A stretch of DNA of 64,000 nt from Methanolobus zinderi (GCF_013388255.1 NZ_CP058215.1:620001-684000); one strand, 5' to 3'; numbered from the stretch's first letter, positions 20,376-31,448 are shown. Program-made: numbers and translations. The notes: generated by a model from the letters alone, not told the origin.

Positions 20376-21827
20376 ATGGATGAAACAATGCACCTGTCAG
20401 AGAACAAAACCAAGATCGTGTGTACGATTGGTCCCGCATCTTCTTCCGAGGATGTTCTGAGGGAGCTGATACTGAGTGGTATGAACGTTGCAAGGCTGAA
20501 CTTCTCTCATGGTGATCTGGAAGACCAGCGAAAGGTGATCAAAAGAATAAGGGCCCTGTCATCAGAGCTGAACAGGGTGGTCACAATACTGGCAGATTTG
20601 CCTGGTCCTAAGATGAGGGTTGGTAGTTTCTCTGAAGAGCCGGTGTTTTTGAAAAAAGGGGAAAAAGTGACCTTGACCACAAAGGATGTAGCGGGAACGG
20701 AATCACTGATCCCTGTGAACTACCAGAGATTATCCGAAAGCATAGATGTAGGCAAACCTCTCTATCTCAATGACGGTTTTATTCAGCTGGAATGTACTGA
20801 TATACAGGGTGATTATGTTCATTGTGAAGTAGTGGTCGGAGGTCCCCTCTCTTCCAATAAAGGACTAAATATACCGGGGTCGGCCCTTTTCATTGACCCG
20901 ATCACAGGCAGGGATTTGGAAATTGTTGATTTTGCCCTCGAAGAAGGACTGCATGTATTTGGTGTGTCCTTTGTGGAATCCGGGGAAGACATCAGGAAAC
21001 TGCGTGCTTATGCGGCAGATAAAGGAAAAAAGATATTCATCGTTGCCAAGATCGAGAGGGAAGCTGCTGTAAGGAATATCAACGAAATCATCAGGGAAAG
21101 TGATGGTATCATGATAGCCCGCGGGGATCTGGGTGTGGAAATACCCATTGAGAATGTCCCGGTAGTGCAGAAGGACATCACACACAAGGCAAACCTTCTC
21201 AGCAAACCGGTGATCACTGCTACCCAGATGCTCGAATCCATGGTCGAGAATATCCGTCCTACGAGAGCAGAGGCAACGGATGTTGCGAATGCTATTATAG
21301 ACGGCACGGATGCGGTGATGCTCTCGGCAGAAACTGCTGTGGGTAAGTATCCTGTGGAAACAGTGAAGATGATGGTGCAGATCGCAATTTCCACTGAGGA
21401 ATGGAGAAGTAAGACCAAGGAAGGCATAGAACTTATGAAAAGGGCTCTGCGTCGCATGCACCTTGGTGTGGAGGATATGATCTCCATGCAGGTCAATGAT
21501 GCTCTCCAGGTACTGGAAATAAAATATGTTGTCACTCCCACGGTATCAGGAAAGACCCCGAGAAATATCTCCCGCTTCAGACCCGACCGTTGGATACTTG
21601 CATTCAGCCGCTATGCCAATACATGTGAGCAGCTTGCTCTGCAGTATGCTGTCTACCCGACATACGTAAAGGATGGTGTGGATGACTGGGAAGCCCTTGC
21701 AACCGGGCATCTGAAAAGATCAGGAATCGTAGGTACTGGCGATATGATCATTCTCACACAGGGACAGCCATCAGGTCGTGGTCGTCCCGGAGGAACAAAT
21801 CTGCTCAAATTCATTGATATTGAATGA
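20376..21827 (+). CDS. pyk: Pyruvate kinase
   Basis: Pyruvate kinase converts phosphoenolpyruvate and ADP to pyruvate and ATP. The protein has TKIVCTIGPASSS at its start, NFSHGD, the active-site region IVAKIERE, and IMIARGDLGVEIP, plus the C-terminal allosteric domain. GTG 20364 extends the frame, but ATG 20376 is favoured: AGGTG lies 9 nt before it. A third candidate is ATG 20388. It is divergent from the lactate-dehydrogenase-like gene, with a TATA box (TTATATAAAG, about 20299), so pyruvate and lactate chemistry may be co-located. Confidence 0.95.
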   Translation: MDETMHLSENKTKIVCTIGPASSSEDVLRELILSGMNVARLNFSHGDLEDQRKVIKRIRALSSELNRVVTILADLPGPKMRVGSFSEEPVFLKKGEKVTLTTKDVAGTESLIPVNYQRLSESIDVGKPLYLNDGFIQLECTDIQGDYVHCEVVVGGPLSSNKGLNIPGSALFIDPITGRDLEIVDFALEEGLHVFGVSFVESGEDIRKLRAYAADKGKKIFIVAKIEREAAVRNINEIIRESDGIMIARGDLGVEIPIENVPVVQKDITHKANLLSKPVITATQMLESMVENIRPTRAEATDVANAIIDGTDAVMLSAETAVGKYPVETVKMMVQIAISTEEWRSKTKEGIELMKRALRRMHLGVEDMISMQVNDALQVLEIKYVVTPTVSGKTPRNISRFRPDRWILAFSRYANTCEQLALQYAVYPTYVKDGVDDWEALATGHLKRSGIVGTGDMIILTQGQPSGRGRPGGTNLLKFIDIE

Positions 21828-21833
21828 TCACTA

Positions 21834-22814
21834 TCATTCAATTTTCCTCATAACAATGGATCCGTCCCTCATACGGACTTCCATATATTTCTCTTTTTCC
21901 TCGCCGACTTCGTATTTATTGTAGAGCATGGACTCCACTCTTCCGGCGTCCATTAGTTTTCTTATGAGAGAGATGTCATTTCCTTTCATTCTGACCTTTG
22001 TGGCAGGCGGGCTGGCCTTTACTTTAGCTTTTGAATAGATCGATCCGCCTGACATGCCGGCTCCGATAAATCCCTTTGCTTCATGGAAGGTGAGTATTCC
22101 GCTTTTCATATACGCGCCTGCAAATTCTCCTACACTTCCCTGAACGATAACTGTCCCGCCGTCAAGGTGGGATCCTACATTCATGCCTGCATTACCGTGG
22201 ACGGTAACAACACCCTCTTTCATAAGGACACCTGTTCCGTTGTGGGTATTACCTTTGATAATTATGTTCACGTGTTTGTGGCACCGTGCACCAACCGTAC
22301 CTCTGGGAATGCCGTCATCCAGGATCAGTGTCCCTTCGTCTGCATTGTATCTATTTGAGATGATAACATCACTACCTGGACCGTTGCAGACAATATCAGT
22401 GACAGAGCGGAATTTGCGGTAGCCATCGATATCCGAGACAACTTCAATGATATTCCCAAATGGCTCCTCTATCTGCCCACTAATATAGAGTATGCCGGAT
22501 ACCATTCCCATTCCAGCTTCAGAACCGACATTCCCGTCAAGGAATACCCTTCCTGCGTTTTCGGCATTTCCGCTTCCGCCAAAGTGTTTCAGGTCGGCAC
22601 CCATGCTATATGCAAAGTTCTTACCTGCATCTCCTTTGATGTGTACCTCCTCCTCTGCCTTCAAACTTCTTACAAGGTCGCCGTAGCTGTACTGTGTATC
22701 TTTCTGGCCGGGTATTACATCATCGGATCCGATATCCTGATTATGCCAGTGGAAATTGAATGTATAATCACACAGGTAGTCTGCTGGCCCTGTAAGTTCA
22801 ATCTCAAGTTTCAT
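21834..22814 (-). CDS. GXGXG (glutamate-synthase alpha-C/FwdC-like) beta-helix protein
   Basis: The 326-residue protein carries repeated G-x-x-G-x-G-x-x-G turns (GSHLDGGTVIVQGSVGEFAGAYMKSG in the second half; GSEAGMGMVSGILYISG in the first). These are the hallmark of the right-handed beta-helix shared by GltB C-terminal domains and FwdC. It is a stand-alone subunit, with no amidotransferase or FMN barrel in the window. It follows the ferredoxin gene by 6 nt, so it probably forms a complex with it. The exact reaction cannot be assigned. Confidence 0.82.
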   Translation of the reverse strand: MKLEIELTGPADYLCDYTFNFHWHNQDIGSDDVIPGQKDTQYSYGDLVRSLKAEEEVHIKGDAGKNFAYSMGADLKHFGGSGNAENAGRVFLDGNVGSEAGMGMVSGILYISGQIEEPFGNIIEVVSDIDGYRKFRSVTDIVCNGPGSDVIISNRYNADEGTLILDDGIPRGTVGARCHKHVNIIIKGNTHNGTGVLMKEGVVTVHGNAGMNVGSHLDGGTVIVQGSVGEFAGAYMKSGILTFHEAKGFIGAGMSGGSIYSKAKVKASPPATKVRMKGNDISLIRKLMDAGRVESMLYNKYEVGEEKEKYMEVRMRDGSIVMRKIE

Positions 22815-22820
22815 GCAATA

Positions 22821-23189
22821 TTATCCGTGTATCAACTGCGGAAGACAGCGTGTGCATACCCACAGGCTTTCCATGCCGTGCCTGACAGGGAGCAGGTACG
22901 CATTATCTTCTCCGCAACCGCATTTGAAACATTGTATGGATGAATCTGTCTTTTTGGGCTGGGCTTCGGCCTTCTCAGGGTTGAATTCCAGTGCCTGTCT
23001 TTGTTCTACAGTTATCGCACCGACAGGACATACTCCGATACAGAATCCCATTCCGTCACAGAGTTCCTCAGATACGACCTTAGCCTTGCCATCTACAAGC
23101 TCTATGGCACCCTCTGCACATGGGGCGATACACTTTCCACAGCCTGTACATTTCTCTTCATCTATCTTAACCATCGTTCTATTGACCAT
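22821..23189 (-). CDS. 2[4Fe-4S] ferredoxin with an extra C-terminal cysteine cluster
   Basis: The protein has CTGCGKCIAPC (first cluster) and CDGMGFCIGVC (second, with an unusual CDGMGFC spacing). The tail also holds CFKCGCG and CTRCLP, possibly one further metal site. ATG 23189 is chosen (122 residues); the frame extends to TTG 23225 but that overlaps the upstream gene. It lies between the CGGC gene (17 nt) and the GXGXG gene (6 nt), suggesting one electron-transfer complex. Confidence 0.83.
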   Translation of the reverse strand: MVNRTMVKIDEEKCTGCGKCIAPCAEGAIELVDGKAKVVSEELCDGMGFCIGVCPVGAITVEQRQALEFNPEKAEAQPKKTDSSIQCFKCGCGEDNAYLLPVRHGMESLWVCTRCLPQLIHG

Positions 23190-23205
23190 GATATTTTCCC
23201 CACTA

Positions 23206-23550
23206 TCAGTGATGTGTTCCTTCAATAATTTCTATATCTGCATCCATGATAGTCTTTTTTATTTCATCTATATGCGGGCATCTGGGATAATTTTCCATCT
23301 GCATGCAAGAGCTCAGATGTACCACATCAACCCCGCGCTTTTTGATCGCTTTGATCAGGCGATATACCCTTCTTCCGGAACATCCGCCGCATGTAAAAAA
23401 GGCTACCATTTCAGCTTTATCATCATAATTGTTGAAATGCATGCTGCGTTTGTTAAATGCCATGAAGCAGCCTACTCCCGGACATGCCTCGGAGACAATA
23501 TCGCATCTTATAACTGCAATCTTTGTTATTTTTTCAGTATCTTCGATAAT
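23206..23550 (-). CDS. CGGC-domain protein, apparent ATT start
   Basis: The core TCGGCSGRRVYRLIKAIKKRGVDVVHLSSC and CPHIDEIKK...IIEGTHH match the CGGC family, a predicted cysteine-dependent metal-binding protein. The first ATG in frame (23463) would remove the conserved start IAVIRCD...EACPGVGCF, which is encoded upstream and in frame. Between the upstream TAA and this segment there is no ATG, GTG or TTG. ATT 23550 lies 5 nt after CGGAG and is the best start, giving 114 residues. It precedes the ferredoxin gene and probably shares its transcript. The function is unknown. Confidence 0.75.
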   Translation of the reverse strand: MIEDTEKITKIAVIRCDIVSEACPGVGCFMAFNKRSMHFNNYDDKAEMVAFFTCGGCSGRRVYRLIKAIKKRGVDVVHLSSCMQMENYPRCPHIDEIKKTIMDADIEIIEGTHH

Positions 23551-23619
23551 AGCAACTCCGTTTTAAGAAAAAGTGACGGGGAAAATCCCCGATTGACCCG
23601 GTTCTTTTGCAGGACCGGA

Positions 23620-24288
23620 TTATCTGATTCCGACTTCTTCCTTGAACTTGTCAAGTCCCATCTCGTCGATCACTCTGCCAAGACGGTGCTTTGAATCATT
23701 GTTCTTGGTAAATTTAATGATTCTGTCTACCAGGTCAAGAACCTCATCCTCATCCAGCTCGTCTGCGATGATATCACCGATTCTTGGTTTAAGAGCTGCA
23801 TTTCCTCCGACCATGACGGTATATCCTTTCCTTGTACCCATGATACCGATATCCTTTATAGCAGGCTCTGAACATGAGTTTGCACAACCGGATACAGCCA
23901 TCTTGAACTTTGATGGTAATGGCATTCCATGATACTTTTCGTCGAGTTTGAGTCCAAGACCCACTGAGTCCTGTTGTCCGCGCTTACAGAATGTCGTACC
24001 TGGGCATATCTTTATGCTTCTTACACAAACTCCGATTGCAGCACCTGGTTTGATTCCAAGGTCATCCCATGCATTATCAAGGTCTTCTTCTTTCAGTCCG
24101 ACAATGGCAACTCTCTGGGATGAGGTAACCTTTAGTGTTGCAGCATCATATTTTTCAGCAACATCCGCAATCTTACGCATTTGCTCTGCTGAGACGATAC
24201 CACCTGGAAGGTGTGGTGCTATTGCATATGTTTGCTTGTCCCTTTGCAGAATTGCTCCCTTTTCAAGTAAATCTCTTGATCTTTCCAT
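23620..24288 (-). CDS. Small siroheme/[4Fe-4S] sulfite/nitrite reductase-like protein (Dsr-LP type)
   Basis: The 222-residue protein has the paired cofactor motif CPGTTFC (C-x5-C) and SGCANSC (C-x3-C) that binds the siroheme-coupled 4Fe-4S cluster, and TSSQRVAIVG, a conserved substrate/siroheme strand. It is one-domain, shorter than DsrA/B, as in methanogen Dsr-like proteins. The substrate may be sulfite, but is not proven. AAGGAGTGATATA precedes the ATG. It heads the unit dsr-CGGC-ferredoxin-GXGXG and is divergent from hxlR. Confidence 0.87.
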   Translation of the reverse strand: MERSRDLLEKGAILQRDKQTYAIAPHLPGGIVSAEQMRKIADVAEKYDAATLKVTSSQRVAIVGLKEEDLDNAWDDLGIKPGAAIGVCVRSIKICPGTTFCKRGQQDSVGLGLKLDEKYHGMPLPSKFKMAVSGCANSCSEPAIKDIGIMGTRKGYTVMVGGNAALKPRIGDIIADELDEDEVLDLVDRIIKFTKNNDSKHRLGRVIDEMGLDKFKEEVGIR

Positions 24289-24352
24289 TATATCACTCCT
24301 TAATCGATAATATTTTACTTTACCCTGATATATTAAGTATAGTGGCTTATAT

Positions 24353-24369
24353 ATTGGATGGTTTCCAAT
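24353..24369. promoter_or_regulatory. Inverted repeat ATTGGA-N5-TCCAAT, probable HxlR operator
   Basis: ATTGGATGGTTTCCAAT lies between the divergent dsr-like and hxlR promoters, just downstream of the hxlR TATA box (TTATATATT, about 24347-24355). A dimeric HxlR protein bound here would block hxlR and possibly the divergent promoter (TATA around 24330-24338). Autoregulation is inferred. Confidence 0.5.
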
Positions 24370-24377
24370 TAGATATC

Positions 24378-24734
24378 ATGAAAGACTGTACTATTTATAA
24401 AACGGTGGACATCATAGGGAAAAAATGGTCCCTGTGCATCCTACTCGAGCTCTACAAGGGCGAGAACAAAAAAAAGCGTTTCAATGAGCTAAAAGGCAAA
24501 CTGCAGGATGTTACTCCCAAAACCCTGTCCACAAGGCTAAAAGAACTGGAAGAGCAGGGTTTTATTGAGAAGAATATCGATGATTCCACAGTTCCCATTA
24601 AGAGTGAGTATTCTCTGACCGAAGGCGGCGAGGATTTCATCAGGGTTATCCAGAATATAAAAAGATGGGGCCTTAAATGGAAATTTGAGAATGAGGAATG
24701 CGAGAATTCCAATTGCAGGCTTTGTCATTTGTAA
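24378..24734 (+). CDS. HxlR-family winged-helix regulator
   Basis: This 118-residue protein opens MKDCTIYKTVDIIGKKWSLCIL, with the conserved W, and continues FNELKGKLQDVTPKTLSTRLKELE and YSLTEGG, the HxlR winged helix. Cysteines at C4, C20 and near the C-terminus (CENSNCRLC) could make it redox- or metal-sensitive. No ribosome site precedes ATG 24378, but a TATA box sits about 26-30 nt upstream, so it is probably leaderless. It probably regulates the divergent redox operon. Confidence 0.9.
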   Translation: MKDCTIYKTVDIIGKKWSLCILLELYKGENKKKRFNELKGKLQDVTPKTLSTRLKELEEQGFIEKNIDDSTVPIKSEYSLTEGGEDFIRVIQNIKRWGLKWKFENEECENSNCRLCHL

Positions 24735-24832
24735 TTATTCCGTATATTCTCTTCTTTACAGGTAAGTTTATATGCTAACTTTTGCTAAAGTAGATGTGAA
24801 GAATAAAATTATCAGGATTGGGTAGTGAAAAT

Positions 24833-25072
24833 ATGGGCAAAGAATTGACAAGATCGAAGGACAACAGGATGATAGCAGGCGTATGCGGCGGAATCGGTGA
24901 ATATATAGGTGTAGATCCTGTTGTGATACGACTTATCTGGGCAGTGATCACCATATTCAGTTTTGGGATAATTGGTGTCCTGGCCTATGTGATCGCCTGG
25001 GTTATCATGCCGGAAGAAAAGCAAGCAACTTCAGGCGGAATACAGTATGACAGCGAACAGGCAGAGCAGTAA
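24833..25072 (+). CDS. pspC: PspC-domain membrane protein
   Basis: The 79-residue protein has the PspC pattern MGKELTRSKDNRMIAGVCGG, IGEYIGVDPVVIRLIW, then one hydrophobic segment (about 42-62) ending AWVIMPEE. PspC proteins are envelope-stress membrane partners. ATG 24833 is preferred over TTG 24818. A TATA box (TTTATATG, about 24767) precedes it. It is 14 kb from the pspA group. Confidence 0.9.
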   Translation: MGKELTRSKDNRMIAGVCGGIGEYIGVDPVVIRLIWAVITIFSFGIIGVLAYVIAWVIMPEEKQATSGGIQYDSEQAEQ

Positions 25073-25204
25073 AATCCTTCATTCTTTTTAAGACTCATAT
25101 GAAGTGATTATTTCTACATAACTGTGGTGCAAAAGCGCTAAATAGTCAGCATGCTGAGTTTTAATCAGGATATGCTGTAATCCTTATCCTTCCGGGGTGT
25201 GTTC

Positions 25205-25804
25205 ATGATATCCAGGAATTTGTCGGGATTTGTTATCGTTTTAATGATTCTGACATTTGTAAGTCTGGTTTCAGGATGCATAGCAGATAGCAGTAACGAA
25301 TCACAGGAGGAACCGGATCGTCTTATCAACGAATCGGATGGGGATATACAGAATAATTCCGGGGAAGATGACATTATGATTACAAGTAGTGCTTTTGAAG
25401 ATGGGGATAAGATACCGGCAAAGTATACATGTGACGGGGAAAATGTCAATCCTCCTTTTGAATTTGAGAATTTGCCCGAGGCAACAAAAAGTCTGGTATT
25501 GATTATTACAGACCCGGATGCCCCTTCAGGTAATTTCGTTCACTGGGCTGTATGGAACATAATACCCGAATCAGGGATTGAAGAAAACAGTGTCCCGGGT
25601 GTTGTGGGCCGGAACAGTTACGGAAAAGCTTCCTATACAGGCCCCTGTCCTCCCTCGGGCACTCACGAATTTGTATTCAGGGTATTTGCCCTTGACACCG
25701 AACTTGAACTGGAGGGAGGATCAAAGATCGATGAGCTGGAACAGGGTATGCAGGGGCATGTTCTTGCAGAAGGAAAACTGACTGCACTTTACGGGAGAGC
25801 TTAA
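25205..25804 (+). CDS. PEBP/YbhB-family lipoprotein
   Basis: The signal sequence ends SLVSGC, a lipobox, so the mature protein is lipid-anchored at C20. An acidic linker follows (SNESQEEPD...), then the PEBP/YbhB domain with AKYTCDGENVNPPFEF, TDPDAPSGNFVHWAVWNI and GPCPPSGTHEFVFRVFALD. Its ligand is unknown. ATG 25205 is chosen over GTG 25199 because GGGGTG lies 5 nt before it. Confidence 0.9.
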   Translation: MISRNLSGFVIVLMILTFVSLVSGCIADSSNESQEEPDRLINESDGDIQNNSGEDDIMITSSAFEDGDKIPAKYTCDGENVNPPFEFENLPEATKSLVLIITDPDAPSGNFVHWAVWNIIPESGIEENSVPGVVGRNSYGKASYTGPCPPSGTHEFVFRVFALDTELELEGGSKIDELEQGMQGHVLAEGKLTALYGRA

Positions 25805-25838
25805 AGAATGATTCTTTGTAGTCGGATAGAGGGATCAC

Positions 25839-27158
25839 ATGTCTGATGATTTGAGATCCGATGCCAGGGATATAGTTTCAAATATCATTTCTGGAGTGGA
25901 CCCCTTCTCATGCGTTCTTAGGGCAGTAAGCAGGGAAGGTGACCGTCTCAATGTCGGGGCGGATTCATTCGATATATCTTCTTATGAGAATATCTATCTG
26001 GTAGCTTTCGGGAAAGCCTCGGTTGCCATGTCAAAGGCTCTGGAGGAAATTCTGGGAGATGATCTGTCCGGTGGTTGTGCGGTGACGAAGTATGGCTTTG
26101 GGGGATCACTGAAGAAAGTGAACATCATGGAGGCAGGTCACCCTATCCCCGATAAGAACGGTGTGATCGCGGCAGAGTGCATCCGTGACCTTCTGGAAAA
26201 GACCGGATCAAAGGACCTTGTATTTTTCCTGATCTCCGGAGGAGGCTCAGCACTTATGACCCTGCCGAGAAAAGGTATTTCCCTCTCGGATTTTATCAGC
26301 CTGACAAATAAGCTCATGCGTGTGGGAGCAACCATCGATGAGATCAATACAATAAGAAAACACCTGTCTGCTGTAAAGGGTGGAGGACTTGCGAAGATGG
26401 CTTACCCGTCAGAGTCTATCAGCCTTATTCTTTCGGATGTCGTGGGCGACCCCCTTGACGTCATCTCTTCCGGACCCACTGTGCCTGACAGGTCTACCTT
26501 TGAGGATTTCCAGCAAATTGTTGAAAAATACGATCTGAAATTGTCTCCTGCAGTAGAGGGCCTGGTTGAGGACGGACTTGAGGGTGTGGTGGAAGATACT
26601 CCCAAATCCGAAGGCCCGGTTTTTGAAAGATGTCATCATTACCTTGTAGGAAACAATTCCCTCGCGCTGCATGAAGCGGAAAAAAGGGCAAAGGAACTGG
26701 GATACAACACATTGGTGCTCACATCTTCACTGGTTGGCGAGGCAAGTGAGATCGCCAGGGTCTTTGCAGCCATTGCCAGAGAGGAAAGAAAGGAATCCAG
26801 GCCATTGTCACCCCCTGCCTGTATTCTTGCAGGCGGGGAAACCACTGTAAGGATAAAAGGGAAGGGCAAAGGTGGCAGATGCCAGGAGATGGCCCTGTCT
26901 TTTGCGCTTGAAACCCGGGGACTTGAAAACATCCTCTTTGTTCCGGCGGCAACAGACGGTAACGACGGTCCCACGGATGCTGCCGGGGCATTTGCGGATG
27001 GTTATTCCCTTGAGAAGAGCAAAAATGTGCACATAGATGCAAAGGCCCTGCTCCGGCAGAATAATTCGTATGAGTTCTTCAGGGAGATCGGAGATCTGCT
27101 CATTACAGGTCCCACGGGAACGAACGTAATGGACGTATATATTCTGCTGATCGGATGA
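25839..27158 (+). CDS. gckA: Glycerate 2-kinase (GckA/TtuD, DUF4147-MOFRL)
   Basis: This 439-residue kinase phosphorylates D-glycerate to 2-phosphoglycerate. It shows LVAFGKASVAMSKALEE, AGHPIPDKNG, LISGGGSAL, the nucleotide-binding segment ISGGGSALMTLP, and the MOFRL-domain LAGGETTVRIKGKGKGGRCQEMAL. GAGGGATCAC precedes the ATG. It lies 35 nt after the PEBP gene and may share its transcript. Together with pyk it connects glycerate to pyruvate. Confidence 0.92.
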   Translation: MSDDLRSDARDIVSNIISGVDPFSCVLRAVSREGDRLNVGADSFDISSYENIYLVAFGKASVAMSKALEEILGDDLSGGCAVTKYGFGGSLKKVNIMEAGHPIPDKNGVIAAECIRDLLEKTGSKDLVFFLISGGGSALMTLPRKGISLSDFISLTNKLMRVGATIDEINTIRKHLSAVKGGGLAKMAYPSESISLILSDVVGDPLDVISSGPTVPDRSTFEDFQQIVEKYDLKLSPAVEGLVEDGLEGVVEDTPKSEGPVFERCHHYLVGNNSLALHEAEKRAKELGYNTLVLTSSLVGEASEIARVFAAIAREERKESRPLSPPACILAGGETTVRIKGKGKGGRCQEMALSFALETRGLENILFVPAATDGNDGPTDAAGAFADGYSLEKSKNVHIDAKALLRQNNSYEFFREIGDLLITGPTGTNVMDVYILLIG

Positions 27159-27196
27159 CGTATATGGCTTCGTAATGATTCCGTCAGACTTGGGTA

Positions 27197-28039
27197 TTAT
27201 ATCTCGATATCCACATCGTAGACCTTCTCGGGATTTTCCTTGTGGACCTTCCAGAATGGCTCCTCTCCGAACTGCTCCACAAGTTTGAGGGTTCTTCTTG
27301 GAATCGTCTTTGGTCCCAGTACCGCACCCGGTCTTTCAGGATCGTCAATATAATCGGTTTCCATCATAAAGCGGGTTCCCTGCTCAAGCGCTTCTTCAAT
27401 GGCTCCCTTGCCGGCAAGCACTCCCGGAAATATTCCTAGGTTCTCGCAGACATCAATCAGTGGTGGAGCATAGTGTTTGACCACCCTGTGTAGCTTGATA
27501 CCTGTCTTTTTTGCACGCTCTGTGATATCAATAAGCTCAGGCTTACCCACGCTTTCTGTATGCAACTGGACTGCACAGTCAAGGTCTGCGGCAAGGCTGA
27601 AGGCATGTTCCATGATCTCGTTGGAAGCATCCCATACCTCTTCGGAAACAGGATAGTGAGGTCTTCCACTTTTCAACCCCACAGCCAGTCCTTTTTCCAC
27701 ATAGCCTGCAGCGACCTCCAGGCCGCCTTTCATTGTCTCAACTGCTTTTTCAAGGTCCATGTATTCGATGAGTTTTGTGATCTCTGCGGGATGGACTCCG
27801 AGGACCGGGAAGGATGTGATTCCAGTCTCGTTTATCTGTTTTGAGATGTCGATGGTTTCCTCAAAGACAGATATGTGGTCTTCGGGCTTTGTGACCTTAA
27901 TTCCAAGTGTCCAGCTTGGCTTCATCACAAGGAATATATGAGTTCCACCTGTGTTCTGGAAATCCTTGACCGCCTTTAGACCTTTGGCTCTGGGGTCTAT
28001 GTGCATATGTTCATCTGTGATCGGGAAATCAGGTGTCAT
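27197..28039 (-). CDS. TatD-related metal-dependent hydrolase
   Basis: The 280-residue protein has the N-terminal metal-binding segment DEHMHIDPRAKG, a QLHTES strand near residue 155 and TDYIDDPERPG near 235, typical of TatD-like amidohydrolases. Its substrate is unknown; TatD proteins are often DNases. It converges with gckA and is monocistronic. Confidence 0.82.
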   Translation of the reverse strand: MTPDFPITDEHMHIDPRAKGLKAVKDFQNTGGTHIFLVMKPSWTLGIKVTKPEDHISVFEETIDISKQINETGITSFPVLGVHPAEITKLIEYMDLEKAVETMKGGLEVAAGYVEKGLAVGLKSGRPHYPVSEEVWDASNEIMEHAFSLAADLDCAVQLHTESVGKPELIDITERAKKTGIKLHRVVKHYAPPLIDVCENLGIFPGVLAGKGAIEEALEQGTRFMMETDYIDDPERPGAVLGPKTIPRRTLKLVEQFGEEPFWKVHKENPEKVYDVDIEI

Positions 28040-28159
28040 GTTTGTTCATATGTTATCATGATGTAAAATTCTAGTGTTGTAGATTTCTCATTGAGTTAAT
28101 TGCCGGAAAGATGTGAGTTGGTAAACATGTATAAATGATTCTGACATCAATAATCTCTC

Positions 28160-28393
28160 ATGGATTTGACGATTTTTGTAAAGAAAAAGTATGTCTGGCT
28201 TAGCCTGTTATCCCTGGTAGGTCAGATAATTCTTATATCCATTGCCTCTGCAACCCTGTTCTATGCGGATCTTTCCTTAGAAGCGACTATTATTCTTATA
28301 GTTCTGTTAGTGGGTCTGATCTACGTTTTTTCTGTAACGATCCTGAGATTGATAAATCTGGCAAAGGTCACCGGACTTTACGGGAAAAGCTGA
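28160..28393 (+). CDS. Small two-helix membrane protein, probably leaderless
   Basis: This 77-residue protein has two hydrophobic segments (about 15-40 and 42-62) and a basic end, and I do not recognise it. TATAAATG at 28130-28137 lies about 25 nt before the ATG and no ribosome site is present, so it appears leaderless. Confidence 0.6.
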   Translation: MDLTIFVKKKYVWLSLLSLVGQIILISIASATLFYADLSLEATIILIVLLVGLIYVFSVTILRLINLAKVTGLYGKS

Positions 28394-28625
28394 ATTTTTG
28401 GTCTGATTCCGCTTTATTTTTTTCTTTTGGGCATGACATATATATGATGTAGTCGTTAATAAAGCAATTTGCTCTTTACGTTTATATGAATTATTGGAAC
28501 GTGAGAATATGAGTGAAATACTTCGGGGATATAGTTAATACTGAAAAACGGAACTATTTGAAAATTATTTGTTTCCTGTCAAATTACAATTTGCTAAAAA
28601 ACGTATTGCATTTGAGCAATATTAA

Positions 28626-30872
<2,247 letters not shown>

Positions 30873-30893
30873 TTCTATTGTGGAAACAAAAGG

Positions 30894-30921
30894 AAAGCCC
30901 CGGTTTCGGGCGGGGCTTTTT
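30894..30921 (+). terminator. Intrinsic (bacterial-type) terminator after icd
   Basis: AAAGCCCCG (30894-30902) pairs perfectly with CGGGGCTTT (30911-30919) around an 8-nt loop, and T residues continue. A GC-rich stem followed by a T-run is the bacterial factor-independent form, consistent with the gene having arrived from bacteria. Confidence 0.82.
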
Positions 30922-31136
30922 AGTATCAAAATTAGCACTGTGATCAGGGAGCTAAAGCTTCCGCTTCTGCCTGGGTTGGGAAGACAGATGCGTCTTCTTT
31001 TACCGACCGGACTGCAGAATCACTTTATCCCCGGACATATCCCCAAACTTTTTAATAGATGGCTCTGCTAATCTATATCGGGGACTAATACAGGGAGTAG
31101 ATAGCTTACCTGTTTTACATAAGGAGAGTGTATTAT

Positions 31137-31334
31137 ATGCCAAAATTTGAAATGTTCAGGGACAAGAGTGATAAGTACAGATTCAGGTTGAAGGCTCCGA
31201 ACGGGGAGATCATTGCAGTCAGTCAGGCCTACGCAAGTAAGGCAGGTTGTATGAAAGGTATCGAATCCGTAAAGAACAACGCTCCAATCGCGGATGTTAT
31301 AGAAATTGATGAGCCTGAAGATCATACAAGCTGA
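31137..31334 (+). CDS. YegP/DUF1508 small protein
   Basis: The protein MPKFEMFRDKSDKYRFRLKAPNGEIIAVSQ...YASKAGCMKGIESVKNNAP has the DUF1508 pattern (FRLKAPNGEII, S-x-x-Y). The function is unknown. ATG 31137 is preferred over GTG 31128 because AAGGAGA is at the right distance. Confidence 0.9.
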   Translation: MPKFEMFRDKSDKYRFRLKAPNGEIIAVSQAYASKAGCMKGIESVKNNAPIADVIEIDEPEDHTS

Positions 31335-31369
31335 TACGTCTCAGGACAATTTTCTCTAAAAAACAGATA

Positions 31370-31388
31370 ATGGCGGAAATCCCGCCAT
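31370..31388. terminator. Hairpin between DUF1508 and the citrate-synthase-family gene
   Basis: ATGGCGG (31370-31376) pairs with CCGCCAT (31382-31388) around a 5-nt loop; the genes converge. Confidence 0.5.
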
Positions 31389-31393
31389 ACAAT

Positions 31394-31419
31394 TCTGCTG
31401 GGTATTTCCAGCCAGCAGA
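31394..31419. terminator. Second hairpin in the same convergent gap
   Basis: TCTGCTGG (31394-31401) pairs with CCAGCAGA (31412-31419) with a 10-nt loop. The pair of hairpins probably stops both transcripts. Confidence 0.45.
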
Positions 31420-31448
31420 TAATATATTAAAAATTAATTATTTCTTGT

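Noticed and set aside
28509-28538. Nine-codon ORF in the icd leader as an attenuator peptide
   Set aside because: Weak ribosome site and no mutually exclusive hairpins visible.
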